Of a stretch of DNA of 27,428 nt, positions 1 through 7,433 are shown in pieces. The position numbers were made by a program, and so were the translations under genes. How positions within the stretch are numbered: the stretch's first letter is position 1; each line of letters starts with the position of its first letter. Source of the stretch: REEB95 sp050729555 (GTDB lineage Bacteria; Pseudomonadota; Alphaproteobacteria; ATCC43930; CGMCC-115725); the NCBI GenBank assembly GCA_050729555.1, contig JBOHLR010000014.1:1-27428 (forward strand), given 5' to 3'. Under the pieces are notes generated by a model that saw nothing but the letters and a program-made list of their open reading frames with translations, made no database searches and was not told where the DNA came from.

Positions 1-1
1 G

Positions 2-127
2 GGCGACAACATCCGGATGGAGGTCGAGCTCATCGCCCCCATCGCCATGGATGAAGGCCTGCGCTTCGCCATCCGCGAAGGCGGCCACACCGTCGGCGCC
101 GGCGTCGTCGCCAAGATTATTAAGTAA
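2..127 (+). CDS. tuf: Elongation factor Tu, C-terminal fragment (5' end outside window)
   Basis: Only the last 41 codons are present, ending in TAA at 125-127. They encode the end of beta-barrel domain 3 of EF-Tu, the GTPase that delivers aminoacyl-tRNA to the ribosome. Diagnostic stretches are VELIAPIAMDEGLRF, AIREGG and TVGAGVVAKI at the C-terminus. It sits 6 bases before rpsJ, the usual tuf-S10 junction of the str and S10 operons in Alphaproteobacteria. The residue before TVGAGVV is His (codon 86-88), where most EF-Tu proteins, including E. coli (Arg381 by my count), have Arg. Whether this is one of two tuf copies cannot be seen from here. Confidence 0.96.
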   Translation, partial: GDNIRMEVELIAPIAMDEGLRFAIREGGHTVGAGVVAKIIK

Positions 128-133
128 CGAGCG

Positions 134-448
<315 letters not shown>

Positions 449-459
449 GGCATTGGACC

Positions 460-1203
460 ATGCGTAGCGGCCTTATCGCCAAAAAAATGGGCATGACCCG
501 GCTCTTCACCGAGGACGGCAACCATCTGCCGGTCACGGTGCTGAAGGTCGACGATTGCCGCGTGATTGCCGTGCGCACGGCCGAAAAGGACGGTTACACC
601 GCGGTTCAGCTCGGCACCGGCAACGCCAAGGTCAAGAACGTGTCGCAGGCGATGCGCGGCCATTATGCCAAGGCCAAGATCGAGCCGAAGCACAAGCTGG
701 TCGAGTTCCGTGTCAGCGCCGACGCCATGCTCGAGCCCGGTGCCGAGCTCAAGGTCACGCATTTCATCGCCGGCCAGTATATCGACGTCACCGGCACGAC
801 GATCGGCCGCGGTTTCGCCGGCGTGATGAAACGACATAATTTCGGCGGTTTGCGCGCCACGCACGGCGTGTCGGTTTCTCATAGAAGTCATGGCTCAACG
901 GGTCAGCGCCAGGATCCCGGCAAGGTGTTCAAGAACAAGAAGATGGCTGGCCACATGGGTGACGTGCGCGCCACCACGCAGAATCTTCAGATTGTCGCAA
1001 CCGACGAGACGCGCGGCCTGCTGATGGTGACCGGCGCGGTGCCGGGCGCGGCCTGCGGCTACGTTCTGGTGCGCGATGCCGCCAAGCGTGCGAAGCCAGG
1101 CCGGCCGCCGCTCAAGGCGCTCGATCGTCCGGTCGAGAAGACTCCGAAAGCCGCCAAGGAAAAGCCGGCAGCCAAGCCGGCCGCAGGAGGCGAGAAGAAA
1201 TGA
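460..1203 (+). CDS. rplC: 50S ribosomal protein L3 with C-terminal extension
   Basis: L3 is an early-assembly 50S protein whose central loop reaches towards the peptidyl-transferase centre. The N-terminus (MRSGLIAKKMGMTRLF) and the loop segments SHRSHGSTGQRQDPGK and KKMAGHMG are diagnostic. The Gln in STGQRQDPGK lies in the region methylated by PrmB in other bacteria. At 247 residues it is about 35-40 residues longer than E. coli L3 (209). The extra sequence is a C-terminal tail rich in Lys, Pro and Ala, from about residue 212. The gene ends in a 4-base ATGA overlap with rplD, suggesting translational coupling. Confidence 0.97.
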   Translation: MRSGLIAKKMGMTRLFTEDGNHLPVTVLKVDDCRVIAVRTAEKDGYTAVQLGTGNAKVKNVSQAMRGHYAKAKIEPKHKLVEFRVSADAMLEPGAELKVTHFIAGQYIDVTGTTIGRGFAGVMKRHNFGGLRATHGVSVSHRSHGSTGQRQDPGKVFKNKKMAGHMGDVRATTQNLQIVATDETRGLLMVTGAVPGAACGYVLVRDAAKRAKPGRPPLKALDRPVEKTPKAAKEKPAAKPAAGGEKK

Positions 1204-1820
1204 AGCTTCCGGTCAAGAGCCTCGACAACAAGGCCGCCGGCGACATCGAGGTCGCCGACGACATCTTCGGCTTGCCGGTGCGTAAGGACATTCTCGCGCG
1301 CATGGTGCAATGGCAGCTCGCCAAGCGCCGCGCCGGCACGCACAAGACCAAGGGCATCAGCGACATCTCCGGCACGACCAAGAAGCCGTGGAAGCAGAAG
1401 GGCACCGGCCGCGCGCGCCAGGGTTCGCTGCGTTCGCCGCAGTTCCGCGGCGGCGCGGTCATTTTCGGCCCGGTCGTGCGCAGTCACGAATACGGCCTCC
1501 AAAAGAAGGTCCGGCGCCTGGCGCTCAAGACCGCGCTGTCGGCCAAGCAGGCCGAGGGCAAGCTCGTGGTGCTCGACAGCGCCAAGGTGAAGGACGCCAA
1601 GACCGGCGCGCTCGCCAAGAGCTTCGCCAAGCTCGGCCTGGCGTCGGCGCTGATCATCGACGGCGCGACGCTTGACGAGAGATTCGCGCGCGCCGCGCGC
1701 AACCTGCCGGGCATCGACGTGCTGCCGCAGCAGGGCGCCAACGTCTACGACATCATGCGCCGCGACACGCTCGTGCTGACGCGCGACGCCGTGCAGGCGT
1801 TGGAGGCGCGTCTGAAATGA
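1200..1820 (+). CDS. rplD: 50S ribosomal protein L4
   Basis: L4 is a 50S protein with a globular domain and a long loop that lines the exit tunnel. In E. coli it is also the autogenous repressor of the S10 operon. The 206 residues match the usual length. The tunnel loop is recognisable by GTTKKPWKQKGTGRARQGS and SPQFRGGAVIFGP at about residues 60-90. The start ATG overlaps the rplC stop (ATGA, 1200-1203), and the stop overlaps rplW in the same way (1817-1820). No E. coli-like S10 leader can be assessed because the operon start lies upstream of the window. Confidence 0.97.
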   Translation: MKLPVKSLDNKAAGDIEVADDIFGLPVRKDILARMVQWQLAKRRAGTHKTKGISDISGTTKKPWKQKGTGRARQGSLRSPQFRGGAVIFGPVVRSHEYGLQKKVRRLALKTALSAKQAEGKLVVLDSAKVKDAKTGALAKSFAKLGLASALIIDGATLDERFARAARNLPGIDVLPQQGANVYDIMRRDTLVLTRDAVQALEARLK

Positions 1821-2149
1821 GCCGCTTTCGCTACATCAAGCGCGAAACCCCTGCGCTCACCCACGACCAGATGTACGACATCGTGCGCCATCCGGTGATC
1901 ACCGAAAAGGCGACCATGATTTCGGAGCACAACCAGGTCACGTTCCGCGTGCCGCTCGACGCTGACAAGCGTTCGGTCAAGGTCGCGGTCGAAAACCTGT
2001 TCAAGGTCAAGGTCGAGGCGGTCAATACCGTGCGAATCAAAGGCAAGCGCAAGATGATGCGCGGCCGCCGCGGCCAGCGTTCCGATTACAAGAAGGCGAT
2101 CGTCACTTTGGCCGAAGGGTCGAAGATTGACGTGACGACGGGAGTCTAA
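1817..2149 (+). CDS. rplW: 50S ribosomal protein L23
   Basis: L23 sits at the tunnel exit and docks trigger factor and SRP. The core begins at MYDIVRHPVITEKATM. It continues through VTFRVPLDADKRSVKVAVENLF and the KVEAVNTVRIKGK extension typical of the family. I use the ATG at 1817 because it overlaps the rplD stop as ATGA. This gives 110 residues with about 18 extra at the N-terminus. An internal ATG at 1871 would give a protein of more usual length (92 residues) but has no clear ribosome binding site. The start is the uncertain part; the identity is not. Confidence 0.93.
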   Translation: MSRFRYIKRETPALTHDQMYDIVRHPVITEKATMISEHNQVTFRVPLDADKRSVKVAVENLFKVKVEAVNTVRIKGKRKMMRGRRGQRSDYKKAIVTLAEGSKIDVTTGV

Positions 2150-2152
2150 ACC

Positions 2153-2971
2153 ATGGCGCTCAAGACATTCCGGCCGGTCACGCCGACCATGCGCCACACG
2201 GTGCTGATCGACCGCAGCGAGTTGTGGAAGGGCGGCCCGGTGAAGGCGCTGTCCGTCGGCAAGCGCGAGCAGGGCGGCCGCAATAATCTCGGCCGCATCA
2301 CCCAGCGCTGGCGCGGCGGCGGCCACAAGAAGCGCTATCGCCTGGTCGACTTCAAGCGTGCCAAGTACGACGTGTCGGCCGAGGTCGTGCGGCTGGAATA
2401 CGATCCGAACCGTTCGGGCTTCATCGCCCTGATCAAATATACCGACGGCGAGCTCAGCTACATTTTGGCGCCGCAACGCCTCAAGGCCGGCGACAAGGTC
2501 GTCTCGGGCGAGCGTGTCGACGTCAAGCCGGGCAATGCGATGCCGATGAGCAGCATTCCGGTCGGCACCATCATCCACAACGTCGAGATGAAGCCGGGCA
2601 AGGGCGGCCAGCTGGCGCGCTCCGCCGGCACCTTCGTGCAGCTCGTCGGCCGCGATGCTGGCTATGCGCTGCTGCGGCTCGCCTCCGGCGAGGTTCGCAT
2701 GGTGCGGGGCGAATGCATGGCGACGATCGGCGCGGTGTCGAATCCGGACGAACAGAACGTCGTCATCGGCAAGGCGGGTCGTTCGCGCTGGCTTGGCAGG
2801 CGCGGCAACGTCCGCGGCGAAGCGATGAACCCGGTGGATCATCCGCTCGGCGGCCGCACCCGCGGCAACCGGCATCCGGTTTCGCCCTGGGGCAAAGGCG
2901 CCAAGGGCAACAAGACGCGTCACAACAAGGCGACCGACCGCTACATCGTGCGGCGGAAGCGCGACAAGTAG
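2153..2971 (+). CDS. rplB: 50S ribosomal protein L2 (altered peptidyl-transferase-proximal loop)
   Basis: L2 is a core 50S protein needed for subunit association and peptidyl transfer. The 272-residue product shows the family pattern: LKTFRPVTPTMRH start, GGRNNLGRIT, RGGGHKKRYR, and an OB/SH3 core. The C-terminal region holds MNPVDHP and RHPVSPWG. His230 corresponds to E. coli His229, reported as important for activity, and is kept. The following segment reads HPLGGRTRG rather than the usual HPHGGGEGR. One His is therefore replaced by Leu (codon 2846-2848) and a GEG tripeptide is missing. It lies 3 bases after rplW. The TAG stop overlaps the strong ribosome binding site of rpsS. Confidence 0.97.
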   Translation: MALKTFRPVTPTMRHTVLIDRSELWKGGPVKALSVGKREQGGRNNLGRITQRWRGGGHKKRYRLVDFKRAKYDVSAEVVRLEYDPNRSGFIALIKYTDGELSYILAPQRLKAGDKVVSGERVDVKPGNAMPMSSIPVGTIIHNVEMKPGKGGQLARSAGTFVQLVGRDAGYALLRLASGEVRMVRGECMATIGAVSNPDEQNVVIGKAGRSRWLGRRGNVRGEAMNPVDHPLGGRTRGNRHPVSPWGKGAKGNKTRHNKATDRYIVRRKRDK

Positions 2972-2976
2972 GAGGT
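2970..2976 (+). promoter_or_regulatory. Strong Shine-Dalgarno sequence for rpsS
   Basis: AGGAGGT is the best anti-Shine-Dalgarno match seen in this window. It overlaps the rplB stop codon and lies 6 bases before the GTG at 2983. It fixes the non-ATG start of rpsS. Confidence 0.85.
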
Positions 2977-2982
2977 CCGAGC

Positions 2983-3273
2983 GTGGCACGTTCCGTGTGG
3001 AAAGGACCGTTCGTCGACGGCTATCTGATGAAGAAAGCCGAGAAGACGCGCGCGTCCGGACGCAACGAGATCATCAAGATGTGGTCGCGGCGTTCGACGA
3101 TCTTTCCGCAGTTCGTCGGCCTGACCTTCGGCGTCTACAACGGGCACAAGTTCGTGCCGGTGCTGGTGACCGAGCACATGATCGGCCACAAGTTCGGCGA
3201 GTTCGCGCCGACCCGCCTGTTCCACGGCCACACCGCCGGGGACAAGAAGGTCAAGCGCGAGGAAAGTCCGTAA
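2983..3273 (+). CDS. rpsS: 30S ribosomal protein S19
   Basis: S19 is a 30S head protein that pairs with S13 near the A site and bridges to the 50S. The 96-residue product begins at a GTG codon with ARSVWKGPFVDGYL. It continues with TWSRRST-like IKMWSRRSTIFPQFVG, VYNGHKFVPV and HMIGHKFGEFAPTR, all hallmark S19 segments. Length is normal (about 92). The start is set by AGGAGGT at 2970-2976. An open frame upstream of 2983 overlaps rplB and is not part of the protein. One base separates it from rplV. Confidence 0.97.
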   Translation: MARSVWKGPFVDGYLMKKAEKTRASGRNEIIKMWSRRSTIFPQFVGLTFGVYNGHKFVPVLVTEHMIGHKFGEFAPTRLFHGHTAGDKKVKREESP

Positions 3274-3274
3274 G

Positions 3275-3757
3275 ATGGGCAAGCAAGCTGCACCGCGCCG
3301 CCTGCACGAGACCGAGGCCTCGGCCTATGCGCGCGCGCTCAAGACCAGCCCGCGCAAGCTCAACCTCGTCGCCCAGGCGATCCGCGGCAAGGCCGCCGCG
3401 GCGGCGCTGAACGAGCTCGCCTTCAACCGCCGCCGCATCGCGCGCGACGTGCGCAAGGTGCTGCAGGCGGCGATCGCCAACGCCGAGAACAACCATCAGC
3501 TCGACGTCGACCGGCTCTACGTCAAAGAGGCGACGGTCGGCCGTGCTTTCTCGCTCGGCCGTTTCCACGCGCGCGGCCGCGGCCGCATGTCACCGGTCGA
3601 GAAATACTTTTCGAATCTGCTCGTCGTGGTGCGTGAACGCGCGCCCGAGGAACACGCCAAGGAGGCGGACGAGGACAAGGGCGCGGCAGACGCTAAGGCC
3701 GCCAACGCCGGCAAAAAGCCCAAGGCCAAAAAGGCCGGCGGCAAGGAGAAAGCGTAA
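3275..3757 (+). CDS. rplV: 50S ribosomal protein L22 with C-terminal extension
   Basis: L22 binds 23S rRNA domains and sends a beta-hairpin into the exit tunnel, where changes can give macrolide resistance. Core segments are KTSPRKLNLVAQAIRGK, FNRRRIARDVRKVLQAAIANAEN, and the hairpin region ending in SNLLVVVRE. At 160 residues it exceeds the usual 110-130. The excess is a low-complexity Lys/Ala/Asp/Glu tail from about residue 120, ending in KKAGGKEKA. The stop shares one base with the rpsC ATG (TAATG at 3755-3759), so coupling to rpsC is likely. Confidence 0.96.
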   Translation: MGKQAAPRRLHETEASAYARALKTSPRKLNLVAQAIRGKAAAAALNELAFNRRRIARDVRKVLQAAIANAENNHQLDVDRLYVKEATVGRAFSLGRFHARGRGRMSPVEKYFSNLLVVVRERAPEEHAKEADEDKGAADAKAANAGKKPKAKKAGGKEKA

Positions 3758-4437
3758 TGGGCCAGAAGGTAAATCCGGTCGGCCTGCGGCTCGGCATCAA
3801 CCGGACCTGGGATTCGCGCTGGTTCGCGCGCAAGGACTATTCGAACTTGCTGCACGAGGACCTGAAGCTGCGCGATTTCCTGGTCGAGCGGTTGTTGCAG
3901 GCCGGCGTGTCGCGCATCGTCATCGAGCGCGCCGCCAAGAAGACCCGCATCACCATCCATTCGGCCCGGCCGGGCGTCGTCATCGGCAAGAAGGGCGCCG
4001 ACATCGAGAAGCTGCGCGCCGATCTCGCCAAGATGACCAACAGCGAAGTCAGCCTGAACATCGTCGAGATTCGCAAGCCCGAGATCGAGGCCAAGCTGAT
4101 CGCCGACGGCATCGCCCAGCAGCTCGAGCGCCGCGTCGCCTTCCGCCGCGCGATGAAGCGCGCCGTGCAGTCGGCGATGCGCCTGGGTGCGCTCGGCATC
4201 CGCATCAACTGCTCGGGCCGCCTCGGCGGCTCCGAGATCGCGCGCATGGAGTGGTATCGCGAAGGCCGCGTGCCGCTGCACACGCTGCGCGCCGACGTCG
4301 ATTTCGGTTACGGCACAGCCAAGACGACCTATGGCACCTGCGGCGTGAAGGTCTGGGTGTTCAAGGGCGAGGTGCTTCAGCACGATCCGATGGCGCAGGA
4401 TAAGCGCGCCGCCGAAGCTCAACCGGCGCGCGCCTGA
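3757..4437 (+). CDS. rpsC: 30S ribosomal protein S3
   Basis: S3 forms part of the mRNA entry tunnel and helicase region of the 30S. The 226-residue product begins MGQKVNPVGLRLGINRTW and carries a type II KH domain. Its GxxG loop is seen in GVVIGKKGADIEKLR at about residues 74-88. The C-terminal domain contains CSGRLGGSEIARMEWYREGR and GVKVWVFKGEV. Length is normal. It overlaps rplV by one base and is followed by a 21-base gap containing a GGAGAG purine tract before rplP. Confidence 0.97.
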   Translation: MGQKVNPVGLRLGINRTWDSRWFARKDYSNLLHEDLKLRDFLVERLLQAGVSRIVIERAAKKTRITIHSARPGVVIGKKGADIEKLRADLAKMTNSEVSLNIVEIRKPEIEAKLIADGIAQQLERRVAFRRAMKRAVQSAMRLGALGIRINCSGRLGGSEIARMEWYREGRVPLHTLRADVDFGYGTAKTTYGTCGVKVWVFKGEVLQHDPMAQDKRAAEAQPARA

Positions 4438-4458
4438 GGAGAGAGTTAGGGTTCGATC

Positions 4459-4890
4459 ATGTTGCAACCGGCATTCTTCAAATACCGCAAGGCGCACAAG
4501 GGCCGCATTCACGGCCTCGCCACCAGCGGCAATACGCTCGCCTTCGGCACCTATGGCCTGAAGGCGACCGAGCCCGGCCGCGTCACCGCGCGCCAGATCG
4601 AGGCGGCGCGCCGCGCTATCACGCGCCACATCCGGCGCGTCGGCCGCGTCTGGATCAACATCTTCCCGGACGTGCCGGTGTCGCGGAAGCCGGCCGAGGT
4701 ACGCATGGGCAGCGGCAAGGGCAGCCCGGAGTTCTACGTCTGCCGCGTCAAGCCGGGCCGCATCCTGTTCGAGCTCGACGGCGTGCCGCATCAACTGGCG
4801 GCCGAGGCCTTCGGCCTCGCCGCGGCCAAGCTGCCGATCAGCACCCGCTTCGTCACCCGTCTGGGTCACACGGAGGGGCCGAGCGCATGA
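4459..4890 (+). CDS. rplP: 50S ribosomal protein L16 (unusual N-terminus)
   Basis: L16 helps order the A-site region of the 50S. Hallmarks include KYRKAHKGRIHG, TARQIEAARRAITRH, and the EVRMGSGKGSPEF loop. The Arg of that loop is the one hydroxylated by YcfD in E. coli. The 143 residues are slightly above the usual 137-ish. The first residues read MLQPAFFKYRK where the family is nearly always MLxPK(R/K)xKxRK, so two basic residues are replaced by Ala and Phe. It overlaps rpmC by ATGA at 4887-4890. Confidence 0.96.
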   Translation: MLQPAFFKYRKAHKGRIHGLATSGNTLAFGTYGLKATEPGRVTARQIEAARRAITRHIRRVGRVWINIFPDVPVSRKPAEVRMGSGKGSPEFYVCRVKPGRILFELDGVPHQLAAEAFGLAAAKLPISTRFVTRLGHTEGPSA

Positions 4891-5084
4891 AATCCGCTGA
4901 CATCCGCCACAAGACCGACGACGAACTCCGCGGCGAGATCGAGCAATTGACCAAGGAAGCCTTCAATCTGCGCTTCCAGCGCGCCAGCGGTCAGCTCGAG
5001 AACAACGCGCGCGTGCGTCAGGTGCGCCGCGACATCGCGCGCATCCGGACAATCATGGGCGAACGCGCCCGCAAGGCCTCCTAA
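4887..5084 (+). CDS. rpmC: 50S ribosomal protein L29
   Basis: L29 is a small two-helix protein beside the tunnel exit, next to L23. The 65-residue product has the family pattern ADIRHKTDDELRGEIEQL, EAFNLRFQRASGQLEN and a second helix ending in TIMGERARK. The FNLRFQ-A-GQLEN segment is diagnostic. It overlaps rplP by four bases and precedes rpsQ by 12 bases, keeping the canonical L16-L29-S17 order. Confidence 0.96.
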   Translation: MKSADIRHKTDDELRGEIEQLTKEAFNLRFQRASGQLENNARVRQVRRDIARIRTIMGERARKAS

Positions 5085-5096
5085 GGGACAAGAATC

Positions 5097-5462
5097 ATGC
5101 CGAAACGCATCCTGCAGGGGATCATCACCAGCGACGTCATGGACAAGACCGTGACGGTGCGCGTCGACCGTCGCTTCCAGCATCCGGTCTACAAGAAGTT
5201 CATCACGCGCTCGAAGAAGTACGCCGCGCATGACGAAGAGAACGCCTACAAGGTGGGCGACGTCGTCCGCATCGAGGAAACGCGTCCAATCTCGAAGCGC
5301 AAGAGCTGGCGGGTGATCGACGCGGTGAGGCGCGCTCCGGCGCCGACGGCGCCGCGCGCCGCCGATCCGGTGTCGGCGGAGGCGCAAGGCGGGCGCAAGC
5401 GCGTCCGTCGCGGCAAGGCTGATGCGGCCGCTGCGGCGCCGCAGAAGGCGGAAACGCCATGA
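5097..5462 (+). CDS. rpsQ: 30S ribosomal protein S17 with C-terminal extension
   Basis: S17 is an OB-fold 16S rRNA-binding protein used early in 30S assembly. The core covers about residues 1-80: RILQGIITSDVMDKTVTVRV, HPVYKKFITRSKKY and the CRP-like VGDVVRIEETRPISKRKSWRV. At 121 residues it is about 40 longer than the usual 80-85. The excess is an Ala/Pro/Arg-rich tail that looks disordered. The tail is in frame and ends in an ATGA overlap with rplN (5459-5462), so it belongs to the gene rather than being readthrough. Confidence 0.96.
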   Translation: MPKRILQGIITSDVMDKTVTVRVDRRFQHPVYKKFITRSKKYAAHDEENAYKVGDVVRIEETRPISKRKSWRVIDAVRRAPAPTAPRAADPVSAEAQGGRKRVRRGKADAAAAAPQKAETP

Positions 5463-5827
5463 TCCAGATGCAGACCAATCTCAACGTGGCGGACAATTCC
5501 GGCGCTCGCCGCGTCCAGTGCATCAAGGTCCTCGGCGGCTCGATGCGCCGCTGGGCGACGGTCGGCGACGTGATCGTGGTTTCCGTCAAGGAAGCCATTC
5601 CGCGCGGCCGCGTGAAGAAGGGCGACGTGCACAAGGCGGTCATCGTGCGGACGGCGCAGCCGATCCGCCGCTCGGACGGCAGCGCGATCCGCTTCGATCG
5701 CAACGCCGCGGTGCTCATCGACAATCAGAACGAGCCGATCGGCACCCGCATCTTCGGGCCGGTGACGCGCGAACTGCGCGCCAAGAAGTTCATGAAGATC
5801 ATGTCGTTGGCGCCCGAGGTGCTGTGA
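5459..5827 (+). CDS. rplN: 50S ribosomal protein L14
   Basis: L14 is a beta-barrel protein at the subunit interface, contacting 16S helix 14 and binding L19. The 122 residues match the invariant family length. Diagnostic segments are MIQMQTNLNVADNSGARRVQC, VGDVIVVSVKEAIPRGRVKKGD, FDRNAAVLI and GTRIFGPVTRELR. It is coupled on both sides: ATGA overlap with rpsQ at 5459-5462 and TGATG with rplX at 5825-5829. Confidence 0.98.
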   Translation: MIQMQTNLNVADNSGARRVQCIKVLGGSMRRWATVGDVIVVSVKEAIPRGRVKKGDVHKAVIVRTAQPIRRSDGSAIRFDRNAAVLIDNQNEPIGTRIFGPVTRELRAKKFMKIMSLAPEVL

Positions 5828-6141
5828 TGTTGAAGATTCGCAAGGGCGACAAGGTCGTGGTCCTGGCCGGCCGCGACAAGGGCAAGGAAGGCGAAGTGCT
5901 GCGCGTGTTCGCGGAGGAGAACCGCGTCGTCGTGCAGGGCGTCAACATGATCAAGCGCCACACGCGGCAGCGGCCGGGCGAGCCTGGCGGCATCGTCGAG
6001 AAGGAAGGCACGATTCATATTTCGAACGTCGCGCACAAGGATCCGAAATCGGGCAAGCCGACGCGCGCCGGCTTCAAGATCCTGGCCGACGGCAAGAAGG
6101 TGCGCGTCGCGCGCGCATCCGGCGAGGTGCTCGATGCCTGA
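5827..6141 (+). CDS. rplX: 50S ribosomal protein L24
   Basis: L24 is one of the two assembly-initiator proteins of the 50S. The 104-residue product begins MLKIRKGDKVVVLAGRDKGK, a KOW motif. It continues with VQGVNMIKRHTRQ and GIVEKEGTIHISNVAH, which are typical of the family. The ATG at 5827 shares one base with the rplN stop. The 3' end overlaps rplE by eight bases (6134-6141). The longer open frame extending upstream to 5422 covers rplN and is not used. Confidence 0.97.
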   Translation: MLKIRKGDKVVVLAGRDKGKEGEVLRVFAEENRVVVQGVNMIKRHTRQRPGEPGGIVEKEGTIHISNVAHKDPKSGKPTRAGFKILADGKKVRVARASGEVLDA

Positions 6142-6694
6142 AGCCCGCAAGAACACTCGGCTCAAGGAGCACTACGAGAAGGTGGTGCGCCCGGAACTGA
6201 TGAAGGAGTTCGGCTACAAGAACGCCTTCGAGGTTCCGCGGCTGGCGAAGATCGTCGTCAACATGGGCGTCGGCAAGGCCGCGGTCGTCGACGGCAAGAA
6301 GACCGAGGCCGCCGCCAAGGAACTGGCCGCAATCACCGGCCAGAAGCCGGTGGTCACGCTGTCGAAGAAGTCGATCGCCACCTGGAAGCTGCGCGAGAAC
6401 CTGCCGATCGGCGCCAAGGTGACGCTACGGCGCGATCAGATGTACGAGTTCCTCGACCGGCTGGTGAACGTCGCGCTGCCGCGCGTGCGCGACTTCCGCG
6501 GTCTTTCGGGCAAGAGCTTCGATGGCCGCGGCAATTACGCGCTCGGCCTCAAGGAACAGCTCGTGTTCCCGGAGATCAATTACGACCAGGTCGACGCGGT
6601 GCGCGGCATGGACATCATCATCGTCACCACGGCGAAGACCGACAAGGAAGCCAAGGCGCTCCTGCGTGGCTTCCAGATGCCTTTCGTCAACTGA
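6134..6694 (+). CDS. rplE: 50S ribosomal protein L5
   Basis: L5 binds 5S rRNA and contacts P-site tRNA in the central protuberance. The 186-residue product shows LKEHYEKVVRPELMKEFGYKN and PRLAKIVVNMGVG. It also has TGQKPVVTLSKKSIA, LPRVRDFRGLSGKSFDGRGNY and INYDQVDAVRGMDI, in the usual order and length (about 180). The start overlaps the last eight bases of rplX. Ten bases separate it from rpsN. Confidence 0.98.
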   Translation: MPEARKNTRLKEHYEKVVRPELMKEFGYKNAFEVPRLAKIVVNMGVGKAAVVDGKKTEAAAKELAAITGQKPVVTLSKKSIATWKLRENLPIGAKVTLRRDQMYEFLDRLVNVALPRVRDFRGLSGKSFDGRGNYALGLKEQLVFPEINYDQVDAVRGMDIIIVTTAKTDKEAKALLRGFQMPFVN

Positions 6695-6704
6695 GGACAG
6701 CGAT

Positions 6705-7010
6705 ATGGCGAAAACCAGTTCCATATGGCGCAACCGCAAGCGCGAAAGGATGGTGAAGCAGTTCGCTGCCAAGCGCGCGAAGCTCAAGGCGATCGCGAAC
6801 GATATGTCGCTGACGCCGGAAGAGCGTTTCGCGGCGCGGCTCAAACTTTCCGAATTGCCGCGCAACTCGTCGGCGGTGCGTATCCACAATCGTTGCGAGT
6901 TGACCGGCCGCCCGCGCGGCTACTACCGCAAATTCAAGCTGTCGCGCATCGCGCTGCGTCAGTTGGCCTCCGCCGGACAGGTCCCCGGCATGGTCAAGTC
7001 GAGCTGGTAA
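6705..7010 (+). CDS. rpsN: 30S ribosomal protein S14 (zinc-independent type)
   Basis: S14 is a 30S head protein. The 101-residue product starts at ATG 6705 with MAKTSSIWRNRKRERMVKQF. It contains LPRNSSAVRIHNRCELTGRPRGYYRKF and ends LASAGQVPGMVKSSW. The long form with only one Cys near the conserved arginine region is the zinc-independent (C-minus) paralogue. The short zinc-ribbon S14 found in some other bacteria is not present here. The open frame continues upstream of 6705 inside rplE, but SD spacing and family length support this ATG. Confidence 0.96.
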   Translation: MAKTSSIWRNRKRERMVKQFAAKRAKLKAIANDMSLTPEERFAARLKLSELPRNSSAVRIHNRCELTGRPRGYYRKFKLSRIALRQLASAGQVPGMVKSSW

Positions 7011-7023
7011 GGGAGCAGACGGT

Positions 7024-7419
7024 ATGATGACCGATCCTCTCGGCGATTTGCTCACGCGCATCCGCAACGCCCAGCAGGCGCGCAAAGCGACGGTGCAATC
7101 GCCGGCGTCGAAGATCCGCGCCAACGTGCTTGAAGTGCTGCAGCGCGAAGGCTACATCCGCGGTTATTCGCGCGCGGAAGTCCGCCCCGGCGTGGCCGAG
7201 CTTACGATCGAGCTCAAATACGTCGATGGCGAGCCGGTGATCCGCGAGATCACCCGCATTTCCAAGCCGGGCCGGCGCGTCTACTCGCGTATCTCGGACC
7301 TGCCGCGGGTCTATAACGGCCTGGGCATTTCGATTTTGTCGACGCCCAAGGGCGTCATGTCGGACAACGAGGCTCGCGCCGCCAATCTCGGCGGCGAAGT
7401 CCTCTGCCGCGTGTTCTAA
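7024..7419 (+). CDS. rpsH: 30S ribosomal protein S8
   Basis: S8 is a primary 16S rRNA-binding protein. In E. coli it is the translational repressor of the spc operon. The 131-residue product begins with DPLGDLLTRIRNAQQA, carries FLKVLQREGYI-like NVLEVLQREGYIRGY, and ends GLGISILSTPKGVMSDNEAR with GGEVLCRVF. Length is normal. A purine tract (AAGGGAG) follows the rpsN stop and serves as ribosome binding site. An S8-binding control site in the rplX-rplE region was not identified. Confidence 0.97.
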   Translation: MMTDPLGDLLTRIRNAQQARKATVQSPASKIRANVLEVLQREGYIRGYSRAEVRPGVAELTIELKYVDGEPVIREITRISKPGRRVYSRISDLPRVYNGLGISILSTPKGVMSDNEARAANLGGEVLCRVF

Positions 7420-7433
7420 GGAGCGCATCGTCG

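Noticed and set aside
1745..2989. Open frame of 414 codons on the minus strand across rplD-rplB
   Set aside because: It is antisense to clearly conserved ribosomal genes. Its product is His/Arg/Asp-rich with no recognisable domain, as expected of a GC-rich shadow frame.
3517..4869. Open frame of 450 codons on the minus strand across rplV-rplP
   Set aside because: It is a shadow of rpsC and rplP with low-complexity Ala/Asp/Arg composition and no family motif.
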